Part shown: piece after piece, positions 22,615-34,548 of the stretch | Layout of the letters: each line of letters begins with the position of its first letter | How positions within the stretch are numbered: the stretch's first letter is position 1 | Assembly: GCF_002776525.5 (NCBI RefSeq) | Contig: NC_045453.1 | Coordinates: 35,879,757-35,943,756 of the forward strand | DNA length: 64,000 nt | Source of the DNA: Piliocolobus tephrosceles | Lineage: Eukaryota > Chordata > Mammalia > Primates > Cercopithecidae | Reading direction: 5' to 3' | Program-made: the position numbers and the translations under genes | Notes under the pieces: model-generated | What the model saw: the letters and a program-made list of their open reading frames with translations, nothing else | What the model was told of the DNA's origin: nothing | Database searches by the model: none

Positions 22615-23590
22615 ACGTGTCTTTGGTGGGTGACTCTTCATACTTTTCTTCCCCATTGCAAAGGGAATTACTTTTATTTGCTCTTTAGGTATTATTTTTT
22701 ATAGGCATGATATTGACTTTTGTAAATGAATCCTATGCTTTGCTGATTAGTTCTCATAGTTTAACTGCATATTTCCCTGAGCTTCTGCACAATTATATTC
22801 TACACAAGGAAGGACTATTTGTCTCTCCCTCAATTCCTAGTCCTCGTTTTTTGTTTTGTCTTGTGATATTGGCTAGGACCTCTAACACAAACTAAATATA
22901 AGTGTAATAATGGGCCTTTTTGACTTGTGTGATAATATTTCCAAAGTTCTATTATTATGTTGTGATGTTTGCTTGTATTTTTGTTTTGTTTTGCTTTTTT
23001 TTGTTTGTTTGTTTTTGCCTTGCATCCCTAGCTTGCTGAGAATTGATCTGAGTAATGCTGCAATTTGTGGATTGCATTTTCTTGCCTCTGTTGAGGTGAT
23101 CACATGGCTGTTCTCCTTCCAGTGGTTCATATGGTTTAAAACAAAGTGTTTCCGAGATTTGAGCCAGCTTTGCATTCCTCCTCATGACATACTGTTTTAT
23201 ACACTGATGGGCTTGATTTGCTAGTGTTTCTTTAGTCCTTGTCCTGTTTTGATATCAATATTATACTAGTCTTACACACTGCATAGTTTCCTTACATGAA
23301 AAACTTTTAAAGACAGATATTTACTATTCCTAGAAAGTTTGGTGAAACTTGCCTATAAAAGCTAGATCCAGAGGTGTGTGTGTGTGAGAGAGAGAGGGAA
23401 AGAGGTTCAGTTACTGTTTTGATTTGTTCAGTGGTAATTGATTTGTTCACTTCTTTTGCATTTTTGAGTTAATTTTACCATAGTTTTTCTGTAAAATTAT
23501 TTATTTTATCAATATTTTCCAATTTACTAACATAAAGTGCTCCATGTGATTTACAGGTTTTAAAATCTATACTGTGTCAATAGGCATACA
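22615..23590 (-). mobile_element. Older antisense L1M/HAL1-like ORF2 fragment
   Basis: Weak but colinear match to antisense L1 ORF2 (CTGATTAGTTCTCATAGTTT, TTGGCTAGGACCTCTAACAC, GTTGAGGTGATCACATGGC, CTTGTCCTGTTTTGATATC). It is more diverged than the 20-21.9 kb copy and overlaps it in consensus position. It holds short GTTT and TG/AG simple runs. Confidence 0.6.
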
Positions 23591-24639
23591 ATATTCCATT
23601 TTTTCTATCCTAATTTAAAAACTTGTTCCCACCCGCATGTGTCTCACATGCACACACACAGCACTGATGGAAACAGCATGCGTGCAGTACGTATGTAATC
23701 TTGGCATCTGCACAGACCTGGTGGTGGAGGAGAACAGTAGGCGAAGCAGCTGTTGATCCAGGAGCTTTTGATGCAAAGTTTGTCTTAGGACCTAAACACA
23801 GACACAGGTGGGAACAGTGGGTTAGGCCTGTGCTGTGCCTGGCCACTCTGGACCACGCCAGGGAGTGCTCTCACTGGTGCCCCACGGCCACCTCTGTGGC
23901 CCCCACAGCCCAAGGAAGGACTCTCTCTGTGCCAGCTTTTCCCAACACTGCCTTGGCTGTGAATAAAACTGGACAGAAACAGTGTCTTTGCCACAAGTTC
24001 ACGCCTGCTTGGGAGATTTTATGGCTCCCGCCTGGGAGTTTCTCAAGCTTTGGTGGATCACAGGCTCCCTATAACTTGAGGGAGGCTGTGGAGCCTCCCA
24101 GGTGGGCCTGTGGGGACTGGGCCTGTGGGACCCTCCTAGGTGGGCCTGCGGGACTCTGGGTACGTCTGGTGTTGGGAGGTGGTCGAGGAGTGACCTGAAA
24201 AGTAACAAGTGAGATCTCTGAGCTGAGCCCAACTTTGAGTCTTCAGTGCTCCAGGCCACGTGACAGGGGTTTGAAGGGCAGGTGGAGAAGAGGGAAGGGT
24301 CCCAAAATACGGAGGCACAGGAGAGTGCATGGGGTCACATAGAGAAGGCCCAGGGCAGCCTGGGATGCCATGGAAGACCCCAGGAGGAAGGAAGTTGTGG
24401 AGCCTCATGGAGCCCAATGGGCGAGAGAACTGAGGCACATGGAGTCCCTGATGCAAGGATGGTGCAGGGCATGGACTGCAGGAAGGTAACTTGAAGGGAA
24501 AACCAGTAGGAGTAGGGCCACAGAAGGAGAGGCCTGAGAGGCATTTGTGGCCAAGAGTAACAAGGGCCCTCACTTGGACTTCACTCACTTCTCGTGGGCA
24601 CTCCACAGTGGGTCCTCGGGCCCTGGGATATGGCCTGCT
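23591..24639. other. Single-copy or unclassified sequence
   Basis: A possible LTR-like stretch ends near GTGAATAAAACTGGACAGAA (23958), but I cannot assign a family. Short direct repeats of AGGTGGGCCTG occur at 24099-24150. Confidence 0.4.
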
Positions 24640-24770
24640 GACCCATTTTCCAGATGGAGGGACTGAGGCTGAGGGTCAGGAAGGGTGTCTGATGTCACCT
24701 GCGGCACCAGAATTCAGACTCCAACTCCTGTCCTGTTCAGCCCCTCCTCTTCTGGCCATGCGGGGAAGGA
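24640..24770 (-). mobile_element. MIR
   Basis: TTTTCCAGATGGAGGGACTG, GAGGGTCAGGAAGG and CAGAATTCAGACTCC follow the antisense MIR core and 3' half. Confidence 0.65.
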
Positions 24771-25159
24771 GGCCTCATCTGAATGGCCCTTCCCCAGGGA
24801 GCCAGGCTCAAGGTGACGCTGTGCCTCAGGTGCTGTGAGTCCAGGTGAATCCAGCTCGGCGTAAGGGCTCCCAGTACGGCTAGAATCAGACAGAGTGATG
24901 GGGCCCAGGACGTCCTGGTCTTGCTTCCTGCAGAACTTGGACAGGCCAGGGCTGTACCAGAGTTCCTATCAGACTGGGGGCTTGTGAGGAGACCTCACAG
25001 ACTCTCCTCACAATTGCCCAAATCTCTGCCTCCCTCTGCATGCAAATGGCCCTCAGTGACCTTGGCAGGGGCACTTCCCCAGAATCACTCTCTTTGTCTC
25101 ATTTCGCGCAACCCAGATGCCTGCCACCCATGTTTCACAGATGCTTTGAAAGTAAAATT

Positions 25160-25461
25160 AGCCGAGCACGGGAGCTCATGCCTGTAATCCCAGCACTTTG
25201 GGAGGCCAAGGCAGATGGATCACATGAGGTCAGGAGTTTGAGATCAGCTGGGCCAACATGGTGAAACCCTGTCTTTACCAAAAATACAAAAATTAGCCAG
25301 GCATGGTGGTGTGCACCTGTAATCCCAGCTACTCAGGAGGCTGAGGCACAAGAATCGCTTGACCCCAGGAGGTGGATATTGCAGTGAGCCAAGATTATGC
25401 CATTGCACTCCAGCCTGGGTGCAGAGTGAAACTCTGTCTCAAAAAAAAGGAAAAGAGAAAA
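25160..25461 (+). mobile_element. Alu (AluS-like) with TSD
   Basis: Sense Alu from AGCCGAGCACGGGAGC to an A-rich tail with GAAAAG variants. The TSD GAAAGTAAAA is at 25148-25157 and about 25462-25471. Confidence 0.95.
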
Positions 25462-25471
25462 GAAAGTAAAA

Positions 25472-26829
25472 CTACTCTTTAAAAGTCTATTTAAAAAAAA
25501 AAAGTAATTGCATGCAATGTAGATTTGGGAATTTAAAGTAATCAACGAGTTGGCAGTTTCAGGGTGCACTTCCACATCTATTTCCAGTGGAATTTTTCTT
25601 TTCTTGGTCTTTCTTTTATAGCAGGTAAAGTGAGGTGTCATGATCATCTTGGAGAAATGTTTGTTTAGGGCATCCAGGGCCTTTAAGTGGGAATAATGAT
25701 ACTTGGGAACACAAAATTGCTTCTGAATAAACGTCTGGCTCACAAGGCAGCAGCACTCAGAGAGGCCGAGAGTGCGTCTTTACGAACGAGTACTGGGAAC
25801 GAAGCAGGCTGGGTAGCCCTGAGCCCACGCACCGGCTGCTGCAGGAAGCTCTGTCTTCGGGGAGCCACGTGGGGACGGCGGGTGCTGGGGTTTCCAGGTG
25901 CTTGGATTCTGCTCTCGCCAGGGAGTCAGGCTGTCACTATGCTCAGAATTGACACCTGAGATCTGCATGTTGGTCTGGGTCCCCCAGAGACACACTGGAG
26001 AGCAAGTTGTTTGTGTAGGGGATGATCTTAGGAAATCCGGGAGGGTGTGGGGAAGGAAGGACGTGTGGCTGATGAAGGTTGCAGCAGGATCGGCTGTGGC
26101 TGCGAGGATGTTCGGGGAGCCAGGACAGACCACGCACCTCAGCTTTCCTGCCGGAGGGGTGAGGGAGCCACATGTTTTTGCCCTGATGCCCCGAGGGCAT
26201 CATGGGTTAAGGCTGCTCCAGGCGTCAGGCAGAGGCTCTGGGCAGGTGCACATCCGCTGAGCTGGGTGAGGTGGTGAAGCCTGAGGGAGGTGGCTGGAGC
26301 TGATGGCACCTGCTCCTTAGATTTAAACCAGCAGTGACGTTTCCAGTATTCGTGGTTTTCAAAGCACTTTCCCATTTGTAAATGTGGTCATCAAAAGAGG
26401 ACAGAGGCCCCTCCTTTCTCAGCAAATACTTGGTGAGATTCTGGGGAGTGCTGCCAGTTGATGGCCACAAGACACTTCCAGATCCCGGCCTCTTGCAGAT
26501 GCTGGTCTCTTCTGTCTGGCACGCCTGACCTTTGCGGTAACACCCCAGGATGCTTGTCATAGAGCTCCGAGGAGTGGGGAGGCGACAGCTCTAATGTTTG
26601 CATAAGTGTGACTTTTCTGAATGTATTGGTGTAGATGGCAGTGAGAAGCAAATAATCTGTTTTGGTTTTGCACATTCTAGTGAATTCTGCAAGCGAGACT
26701 CCCAAACAGCTGCCTGAGAGTCCAGGGTAAAGCTGTGAGTGACAATTCCAGGTAGCAACATATCATTCAGCATCATTGACAGCACCAGATGGAAAGAGAC
26801 CCCTGCTCTTCCATACACAGATGCTCATG
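25472..26829. other. Single-copy or unclassified sequence
   Basis: No coding feature was recognised. The first 250 bases are AT-rich and not assigned to a repeat. Confidence 0.4.
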
Positions 26830-27272
26830 CACCACAAACACACACACACCCACTCATCCACAGAAACACAGACATGGAAATTTGCATGCATGCAAACCTG
26901 CATGTGCACACACAGACACACACGCACCACACACGGATACACACAGACACATGCACACACACGGACACACACACGGATGCACACAGTCACACATGCACAC
27001 ACAGACACACACATGTGCACACAGAGACACACATGCACCATACACCACACACATGACACACACACGCACCACACACCACACACATAGATACACACAGACA
27101 CACATGCACACACATGGACACACGCGTACACATACAGACACACATGCGCCATACACCACACACATGGACACACACAACACACACCACACACATATACACA
27201 CACCACACACATAGGCAAACGCATACACACATGCACCACACACCACACATACGGGTACACACATGTGCACAC
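26830..27272. repeat. Imperfect CA-rich microsatellite
   Basis: About 440 bases of CACACA with interspersed GACACA, ATGCACAC, ACCACACA and ACGG variants. The long threonine/histidine or cysteine/valine frames through it are artefacts of the repeat. Alternating purine-pyrimidine sequence favours Z-DNA. Confidence 0.95.
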
Positions 27273-27344
27273 AGTCTGTGTCTGTGGTTACTGACCAGGA
27301 GGGAGAGTGTGGTTGGGAGCTTAAGGGTAGGGAAACCTGGTTTG

Positions 27345-27425
27345 GTCTCCCCCCTCAAACCAGCTCTGGGGCCTCCCTAAGACTCAGTTTTCTCATCTGT
27401 CACATGGCAGTGAAGGCTCCTGCCC
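27345..27425 (+). mobile_element. MIR
   Basis: CTAAGACTCAGTTTTCTCAT then CTGTCACATGGCAGTGA is a MIR core in sense orientation. Confidence 0.6.
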
Positions 27426-27889
27426 CACCACCTCCCAAGGAGGTGACAGATGGGGAGGCAGCCTAAGGGGGAGGAGATGTGATGAGCGAGTGCCGTGAGC
27501 TGGGGACGGTGCCGTGCTGCGGCCCACCTAGGTGTACTTTGGACGAGCAGAGCTAGGGCAGTCGGTAGGGAGGTGCCCCCCACCTGGCACTGGAAGGGTT
27601 CACTTGAGGCTGGATGCATGAGACATCCTCACTGGGACAAGGCAAAAGCCTTCTCCACCCCAGGTCCAGCCTTCACAGAGCTGCCAGAGGCGCTGCTTAG
27701 AAGCAGAACCCAGAGGCAGCAGCCAGGAGCGGGCCAGGCTGGAAACTGTGAAAGAGGTGGGAGGACCACAGAGATCCCCTTCTCAGGTGAGGGCTGCCTC
27801 CCCCGCTCCTGCTGTCACTGATTCACTGATCACTTGAATTAGTGCTGGACAAAGGACCATCTCATGGAAAAGCCTCAGCAAGTACCTCC
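27426..27889. other. Single-copy sequence
   Basis: Nothing recognised. Confidence 0.4.
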
Positions 27890-28170
27890 AACCAATCTTC
27901 CATCTTTGGCTTAAATGTCCCCTGCTCACGGAGACCTCCCCTGGTACCCACACTAGACCAGTGCCCCAGTTTTACGCCATCATAACACAACACATTTCCT
28001 ATTTGTGGCTTTTAAGTCAGATGTGATCATACGCCCATTCCGGCAACAGCATGGGAAGTCTCTCCCCCTAGCCTGTGCTCCAGGGGTTGGACCCAGGCCT
28101 TGTGCTGCTTTTATTTATATCCCCCATGGAGCCCAGAGCCAGGCACAAAGTACAGCAGCACCCCAACTTT
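27890..28170 (+). mobile_element. L2 3'-end fragment
   Basis: CTCACGGAGACCTCCCC, a T-rich middle, then TTATATCCCCCATGGAGCCC and AGAGCCAGGCACAAAGTA resemble the L2 3' end, which ends in a GCCTGGCACATAGTA-type motif. Diverged and non-coding. Confidence 0.5.
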
Positions 28171-28574
28171 CAGCCGGTTATCCATACGTCTCTTATGTCA
28201 TTAAGTACAATGAAACTATAGCACACACACATTCCAGAGGGAAAAAAATAATTTTCAAAGTTCCCTGGAGTTCGTTGCAGTGGAATCGATGGCCCAGGTA
28301 AGCACAGCTGCAGGGAGCCAGACGACTGCGCGGGGGGAGCCACAGAGCTGGGCATTTGCTGGTTAAGTCCCGGTGACCACCGAGGCTCTGGCCGGCGGAG
28401 GGCGGGGTGAGGAGGGGCCATTCAGCACCTCGGACAGCGCCACGGCCCCTCCTTCCAGCCGGAAGCTGGGTTTCATCTGTTTTCTTGGGGACTCCAGGAT
28501 TATGGAGTAATGCCATGAGCGGGGCAAGAGCGCTTTATCCCCCAAAACACCCCCCCCAAGACGCGGCACGAGTG
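28171..28574. other. Single-copy sequence
   Basis: GC content rises along this stretch. No repeat or gene was recognised. Confidence 0.4.
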
Positions 28575-28670
28575 CAGGCTCCGGCCTCAACACCCGCTGC
28601 CTTGCCGTGTGATCTGGGGTGGAGCTTCCTCACGCCTCGGGCTCAGTTTCCCACAGGAGGATGAGGTTTA
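28575..28670 (+). mobile_element. MIR
   Basis: TTGCCGTGTGATCTGGGG, then CTCGGGCTCAGTTTCCCAC and AGGAGGATGAGG fit the MIR core. Confidence 0.6.
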
Positions 28671-29289
28671 GTTCAGCCTGGAACGAGGGCATTCCGTCTG
28701 AGCCGAGACCTCTTTGAGGGTCCTTGCATGTCACTTGCTGTCTGTCACTGGTTTGCCTTCTGGCATCTTTGATACCTCCCCAGTCAGAGACCTCTGTTTG
28801 TGCCAAGAAGTCATCTGCTATGTCTCCAAACAAGACCGTAGGAGGCAGAGCCTCTGGCGCTGGTGCATCGCAGAAGCTAATACCTCATCGCCGACCGAGT
28901 GAAGAGACCACGGCTTTCTCCTTTCCTTCCTGTATTCCAGCTTGCATGGATGCCAGCAGAATTCAATATAAAGTGAAAAGAGAAAGTAAAGAAACCTGCG
29001 AATTGTCTGGATGTCCGCAGAGCTGGGCACTTTGCCAGTACAGGTTTTATTGGAGGGAAGTGGTGGGTCTCTTGCTCATGTTCCCATCACACAGGCTGGA
29101 GTAAACTAGCTGGGTAAGCAGGCTCACCTTTGGCCGACAGATGACAGCATGTCTGCACATAGACGTCGACTTTACAAAGGGCTAGAGATGGCTGGTAGTT
29201 CTCATGAGGAGATGGCCCTGAGGCCGATCAGTGTCTTTCCAGCCAAAGGGCTCCCTGTTGTTAGGAGGCATGAGACATCCCCCAGCACC
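28671..29289. other. Single-copy sequence
   Basis: No repeat or gene was recognised. Confidence 0.4.
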
Positions 29290-29500
29290 TGACCTTCCCG
29301 GACAACCAGCCACCAGGCAGGCAGGACCAAGGGGGTGAATGTGGCGTGGACTGAATCCACAGCCTGCCTGGACAACCTCATCACAAAGATGGGAACGAGG
29401 GGGTGAACGAAGTGTGGACCAAATCTACAGCCTACCCAGACAACCACACCACGCAGACAGGACCGAGGGGGTGAACGCAGTGTGGACAGAATCCATAGCC
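29290..29500. repeat. Three-copy tandem repeat, 68-bp unit
   Basis: GGGGGTGAA recurs at 29331, 29399 and 29467, each followed by a GTGGACNNAATC-type phrase and CAGCCT. Units are roughly 80-85 percent alike. A partial copy precedes the first. Confidence 0.9.
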
Positions 29501-29519
29501 TGCACCCCTGGCACCTGCA

Positions 29520-29890
29520 TGGGTCTCCAGTGGCTGCTGTCACGAAGCATCACAGACTGGTCACTCAAAACAGCAGAAATGTGTCCTTGCACAATGCTGG
29601 AGGCCAGGCTCTGAAACCAGGGTGTGGGCTGGACCTTGCTTCCTCTGCAGCCTCTGGGTGGCAGGTCTTCACTTGCTTCTTCTGACTTCCGGGGTCTCCG
29701 GCATGTGCGGCTGCGTCACGTAACTACAGTGTCTTCACACAGCCATCTCCCCTTGATCATCAGGGTCTCTTCTCTTCTTACGAAAACACCGGTCATATTG
29801 GATGATGGGCCCACCCTTCTCTAGCATGACCGCATCTTAACCACTTACATCTGCGATGACCTTACTTCCCAAGAAGGTCACAGGCTGAGG
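29520..29890 (-). mobile_element. MLT1-type MaLR LTR
   Basis: Colinear antisense MLT1 phrases: GGAGGCCAGGCTCTGAAACC, GGTCATATTGGATGATGGGC, CCGCATCTTAACCACTTAC, CCCAAGAAGGTCACAGGC. It is a non-coding solo LTR remnant and its edges are approximate. Confidence 0.7.
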
Positions 29891-30186
29891 CTCCCAGCAG
29901 GCACACATCCTTGGGGCTGTGCTCCGCAGAGCTGGAGCTGGTGAGGTGTACCGCTGGCCCGTTCTGGGGCTTGGGAGGTGACTCTCAGGGAGACCCCAGA
30001 CCTGTCAGGCAGTGGGCATGGAACGTTCCTCACCTCCTGCAAACAGCACTGCAGGGCACCCAGGTCGTCCTCACTGGCTTCCCTGCATCCCTCGCGCCCT
30101 ACCGGGTCAGCCCTGCATGGACGTGGCAGCAGAAGGTGGCCCTGACTATGCTCTCCTCAGCTGGAAGAAAGCGTGGGGTGGACACA

Positions 30187-30350
30187 CCATGCACCCTGTC
30201 CACCCCCGATGACAGACCTTCCACTTCCACACCACACAGCCCGTCCACCCCCGATGACAGATTCCACTTCCACACCACATACCCCATCCACCCCCGATGA
30301 ATGCACCGACTTCTACGCACCCCGTCCTCCCCGATGACAGACTTTCTTCC
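30187..30350. repeat. Four-copy tandem repeat, 38-46-bp unit
   Basis: Units end in CACCCCCGATGA, or CCTCCCCGATGA in the last, at about 30200, 30246, 30289 and 30326. Spacers carry CTTCCACACCACA. Unit length varies. Confidence 0.85.
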
Positions 30351-30885
30351 GCTTTCCAGCCAAGGCGGGACAGCAGGGACCGGATTTCTCCTCTCATCTG
30401 AAACCATCGGAAATGGGCAACATGCATGAAAGAACAGTTTGCAACACTGCATCGGGCGACGCAGATGCGATTCCTGCGAGACGGAAGGCGAGCCCTGCCA
30501 TGGCCCCAGCTTACGGCTCACTTTTGGGTGCAGTGCCCACGGAATACAAGAGCTCAGGGGCTGGAGCTGAAAGTCCAGGAATATTCAAGCAGTTAGAGTT
30601 CACAGAACAGAGCCCTGAGGAGGAGAGAGCTGCATGGGGGACCCCAGAAACTCACACAGGGTTCCCCGGGTATGCTCCGTCAAGGGCTGCTCAGAGCATG
30701 CATATGGTGAATTCACCGAGCCTGCGAAGGAGCCATCAAGGAGGTTAGACGGGGCGCAGCCCGGTGCCATCCAGGGCTGGGAATGGCGCCTGTTTCCACA
30801 GCTACAATGGAGGGCTTGTAAGTCAGGGGGTGTCAGGGAAGGTGCTCAGGAAGGTCCTGCCTCAGGGTGGAGAATAGTTAGCCCT
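30351..30885. other. Single-copy sequence
   Basis: A 111-codon plus-strand frame (30413-30748) has no recognisable domain. No repeat was identified. Confidence 0.4.
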
Positions 30886-30889
30886 ACAC

Positions 30890-31343
30890 AGCATGCTCAG
30901 GTCCTTCCCAATTTTAAAAGCAAGGCCCTAAACATCAATCTGCCTCCAAGTAACTTAACTGCTTCCCACAACAAAGCTCAAGAACATTTATAGATCACAA
31001 ATATCATTAGTCCTGGAGAAAGAAAAATTCATAATGTGTGACATCCAACCAAAAATTATCAGACATGCAAGCCAGCATGGTGGCTCGTGCCTATAATCCC
31101 AGCACTTTGGGAGGCCGAGGCGGGCAGATCACCTGAGGTCAGGAGTTTGAGACCAGCCTGGCCAACATGGGGAAACCCCATCTCTACTAAGTATACAGAA
31201 ATCAGCTGAGTGTGGTGGCAGGTGCCTATAGTCCTGTCTACTCAGGAGGCTGAGGCAGGAGAATCACGTGAACGTGGAGGCAGAGGTTGCAGTGAGCCAA
31301 GATCATGCCACTGCATTCCAGCCTGGGTGAGACTCCCTCTCAA

Positions 31344-31382
<39 letters not shown>

Positions 31383-31585
31383 ATTACCAGACATGCAAAG
31401 AAAGCAGGAAAAACAAGCCATAAAGAGAAGGAGGGTCAATCAATTGAAACCAACACAGAACTGATGTGGATGTGAGTTAATACAGGAGACAGGAAAAGTT
31501 ACAAACATAATCAATGTGTTGGAAAAATTGAGTGAGGACATAAGACATAAAAACGGACCCACTTGAATGGCAGAAATGAAAATTA
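30890..31585 (+). mobile_element. L1M/HAL1 internal fragment (ORF1 region), split by Alu
   Basis: GACATCCAACCAAAAATTAT, ATGCAAAGAAAGCAGG, ACACAGAACTGATGTGGATG and TGAGTGAGGACATAAGACAT follow the sense strand of an old L1 ORF1 region. Multiple stops; inactive. Confidence 0.65.
31071..31378 (+). mobile_element. Alu (AluS-like) with ~20-bp TSD
   Basis: Sense Alu with a long A tail followed by GAAAA repeats. The flanking duplication AAATTATCAGACATGCAA at 31053-31070 recurs with one change at about 31381-31398. Confidence 0.95.
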
Positions 31586-31819
31586 ATTGTCCCTACTTGC
31601 ACATGTGTGTCTCCAAGTGAGGGGCTTAGCTGCTCCTGCACTCACGCCCCCTCCCCACAAATCCCAGTGCCCTCGGCACTCTCTGAGCTGTGGGGCCCAG
31701 GGTAGGGCCAGCCCAGCCCCTTTCTCTAGCTTGGCACCTCGGGGCAGCCCACCAAGTCTGAGGACACCGTGTCTGTGTCGTGGCACTGGGCACGGCTGAT
31801 GAGCAGGGGTTGGGTCCTG

Positions 31820-31909
31820 GCAGAGAAGAGCACATTCCAGAGACAACACCCTCCATCCCTGCATCCCAGGCCAGCTCAAGGGGCTTGAGAACAAGCGCTC
31901 CTGGGTGTG
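31820..31909 (+). repeat. 90-bp dispersed direct repeat B, copy 1
   Basis: Begins GCAGAGAAGAGCACATTCC. It recurs 1,272 bases downstream at 33092-33181 with about five differences in 90 bases (about 94 percent identity by eye) and no indel. Confidence 0.95.
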
Positions 31910-32921
31910 ACTCCAAGGAGCTCAGTTTCCCCTCTTGAGGGGCTACGACAGTCCCCGCTGCCCTAACAAAGCCCCACAGGCCGGACACTGAAACAGGAAG
32001 TTCCCAAGGCTGCAAGTCTGAGGCTGGGGTGTGGCAGGGCCTCCCAGAGCCTCCCTCCTTCCCGCGTCCTTTCAGAGCTGTGCCTCTGTGGCTGCCTGTG
32101 ATCTGACTCCTCTTCCTATGAGGACACCAGATGAAGGCCCACCCCAGTGACCTCGTTCACCTTCATCAGCCCCCAAATGCCCTGCCTCCACATGCAGCCA
32201 CATTCCGGAGATACGAAATTCTCAGGGCACCCCCAGGGTGTTTTCCAGGATGAAAGCTCCCTCGAGGGCTGAGCAACCTGGGAGGTGCCAGGGCAAAACC
32301 AGGGGCCTGGGCAGAATCTCTGGCCTAGGGTATCACGCCTCCTGTGGAGGTTTCTCTGCAGGGTGACCTCGGAGCTCTCCTTTCTGGGGGGCTCTGGATG
32401 TTGGCATGAGGGGCACCCCAGCAGAGCCAGCCCAGGACACACTCCTGCTCCTCTAGTCTCACCTTGGAGAGCTGGTGACTTAGGCAAAGGGCAAGGACTT
32501 GATGTGGCAGAAATGGGGAGATCCCAAAGGTGTCAGAGCCGTCCCCACTCACGTTGCTCCTCTGTCCCCACCCACATCGCTCTGCCTCCAGAGCTCACCC
32601 TGGATGGATTTGTCCCTGGAGCCTATAATTCCTGGAGAAATTCAGGTGAAGGTGATGGAAAGAGGCAGCCAGATGTTGTCCACCTTCTGTGGAAATGGGA
32701 AGCTCAAGAACCCAATAGTTACCCGAATAGGTTCCCCCTCCCTTCATTCGAGAGACCACGCCAGGGGTGAGACTGTGCCAGGCCCCACTGCGTGCATTGT
32801 GTGATCCAGGCGTCCCTCCACCTCTTGGCTCTCACAAGGCAGAGGAGCAGACTCCTGAACCAAGCACAGCCAGAGGGAGCTGGGAAGAGCTGTGGGCACA
32901 GGACCAGGGCCACTCCGTCCC
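31910..32921. other. GC-rich single-copy sequence
   Basis: Overlapping frames (up to 161 codons) lack recognisable domains. Nothing else was seen. Confidence 0.4.
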
Positions 32922-33050
32922 TCCTGGAGGCCCTGGGCAGGTGTCCTGGGGGCAGGGAGGCCCTGGGCTGGGGGTGGGCACCTGGGGAGGCTCTGGGCAG
33001 GGGGCTGAGCACCTGGGGAGGCCCTGGGCAGGGGGGTGGGCACCTGGACT
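32922..33050. repeat. G-rich minisatellite, ~34-36-bp unit
   Basis: Three to four copies of a unit built on CCTGGGGAGGCCCTGGGCAG and GGGTGGGCA. Several G runs could form quadruplexes. Confidence 0.9.
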
Positions 33051-33091
33051 GCTGCTCTCTAGTTTGCTGGGTTGGTTGGGGCAGGGTGGGT

Positions 33092-33181
33092 GCAGAGAAG
33101 AGCACATTCCAGAGACAACACCCTCCATCCCCGCATCCCAGGCCAGCTCAAGAGGCCTGAGAACAAGCGCTCCCAGGTGTG
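33092..33181 (+). repeat. 90-bp dispersed direct repeat B, copy 2
   Basis: Second copy of 31820-31909. It lies just after the G-rich minisatellite. The similarity stops sharply at both ends. Confidence 0.95.
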
Positions 33182-33510
33182 GCCCAATGCCAGCACGCCG
33201 CCCGATGATGCCAGCACACTGCCTGTCCCCATTCCTCACGTGTTCTTTATAAACTTGTAAAGAGTCCTGCTCTGACCCAGGATGGCCTCCACCCACTGCC
33301 CTCCTGGGAGACGCATCCCGGCAGCTGCAGCAGAGCCCAGGAGGGAATGTCTGCCACACACCTGTTGGCTTAACCCTCAAAACGCCACATGAGACTGGAC
33401 TTTGGAAGCCCTCGCACTGCCAGAGGCTGTTTGGCGGTGAGGGCAGGCCCACGGCCCTCTGACTTCACGCCACGGTGGCCTTCCAGGGACCTCCATGCCA
33501 ACTTGACATC

Positions 33511-33675
33511 CACCTGAACCCATCACCACTGGTCAGTGACTCATAACCTCAGAACTGTGTGGCACCTGAACCCGTTACCACTGGTCAGTGACTCATAACC
33601 TTGGCATCCCATGTGGCACCTGAACCCGTTACCACTGGTCAGTGACTCACAACCACGGCATCCCGTGTGGTGTCT
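33511..33675. repeat. Three-copy tandem repeat, 53-54-bp unit, each with an AP-1-type site
   Basis: Each copy contains ACCACTGGTCAGTGACTCA. The AP-1 consensus TGACTCA falls at 33537-33543, 33589-33595 and 33643-33649, so the tandem event multiplied a potential factor site. Confidence 0.9.
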
Positions 33676-34129
33676 CTTTCCAGCAATACGGCTGCCACCA
33701 GCAGGAGCCTCCAAAATGTAGACACTTTGGATTTTGAGAATGTTAATGTCAGAGTCTCAGCTTGTGCCAGGTGCAGAATGGCTCCTTTCCTTCCAAAGTT
33801 GCTCACGAAGGCAGGCATGTCTCACAAGGAAGTCTCTAAAAGCCATCCACAGCACCCCCACCATGGATTCGGGGTAAAGGTTCCAACCCCAAACCCCTGT
33901 GCCAACGGGGAAGGACAGCAGCTTCAGAACTTTATAGCTCTGGACCTGGACAAAACCAATCCACAGCAGACAGACCTGAGAATTTACTCAGCTGGGTGAA
34001 GTGAGAGGCGATGGGGGGACATTAGACCCAAACCTTTTGCTTAAGGAGAGGAGGCTGTGGGGTCAGACAGCCAGGGCAGCCCAGCTCTTGTGCCATCCCC
34101 ACCAGGCACCCATATTGCATCAGAGGGGC
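33676..34129. other. Single-copy sequence with a 110-codon frame
   Basis: A plus-strand frame, 33667-33999, is less GC-biased than most frames here but has no domain I recognise, and its start lies in the preceding repeat. Not called as a gene. Confidence 0.4.
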
Positions 34130-34380
34130 TGATCCCTGCGGTGTAGGTGGGCCTGTGGTGGGCTCACGTGCACCCTGGTGGGCTCTGGTGAACCATCATG
34201 GGCCCTGACGGACTCTTCTGGGCCCCAGTGGATTCTTGTGGAGTGTAGTGGGCCCTCGTGGACTCTGTGGACCTAGTGGGCCCTGGTATGATCTCATAGA
34301 CCCTAGTAGACACTGGCGGGTTCTGATGGACCCTAGTGGGCCCTCATGGGCTCTGATGGACCCTGGTAGGCACTGGGCAT
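34130..34380. repeat. Degenerate minisatellite built on GGGCCCTGGTGGACTCT-like steps
   Basis: Repeated phrases (GGGCTCTGGTG, GGGCCCTGACGGACTC, GGGCCCTCGTGGACTC, GATGGACCCTAGTGGGCCCT) occur at irregular short spacing of roughly 12-16 bases. Old and heavily diverged. Confidence 0.75.
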
Positions 34381-34548
34381 CCTCACACAGTAGAATCCCG
34401 CATGGTCCTACCATGCTGTTGGCTCCTCACCACTGGCCCCACTGGTATGAAGATGGGAGTAACCTTGCAGGAGGCCCTGCTACCTCCGTTCACTTATGTT
34501 CTGGGGAGACGGGAGGGGGTGGTGGAGGCACCTGGTGGGAAATTTGAC

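Noticed and set aside
26763..27358. Thr/His-rich plus-strand and Cys/Val-rich minus-strand frames
   Set aside because: Produced by the CA microsatellite in different frames.
33667..33999. 110-codon frame with less biased composition, considered as an exon
   Set aside because: No domain recognised, no convincing splice context, and the first codons are within the preceding tandem repeat.
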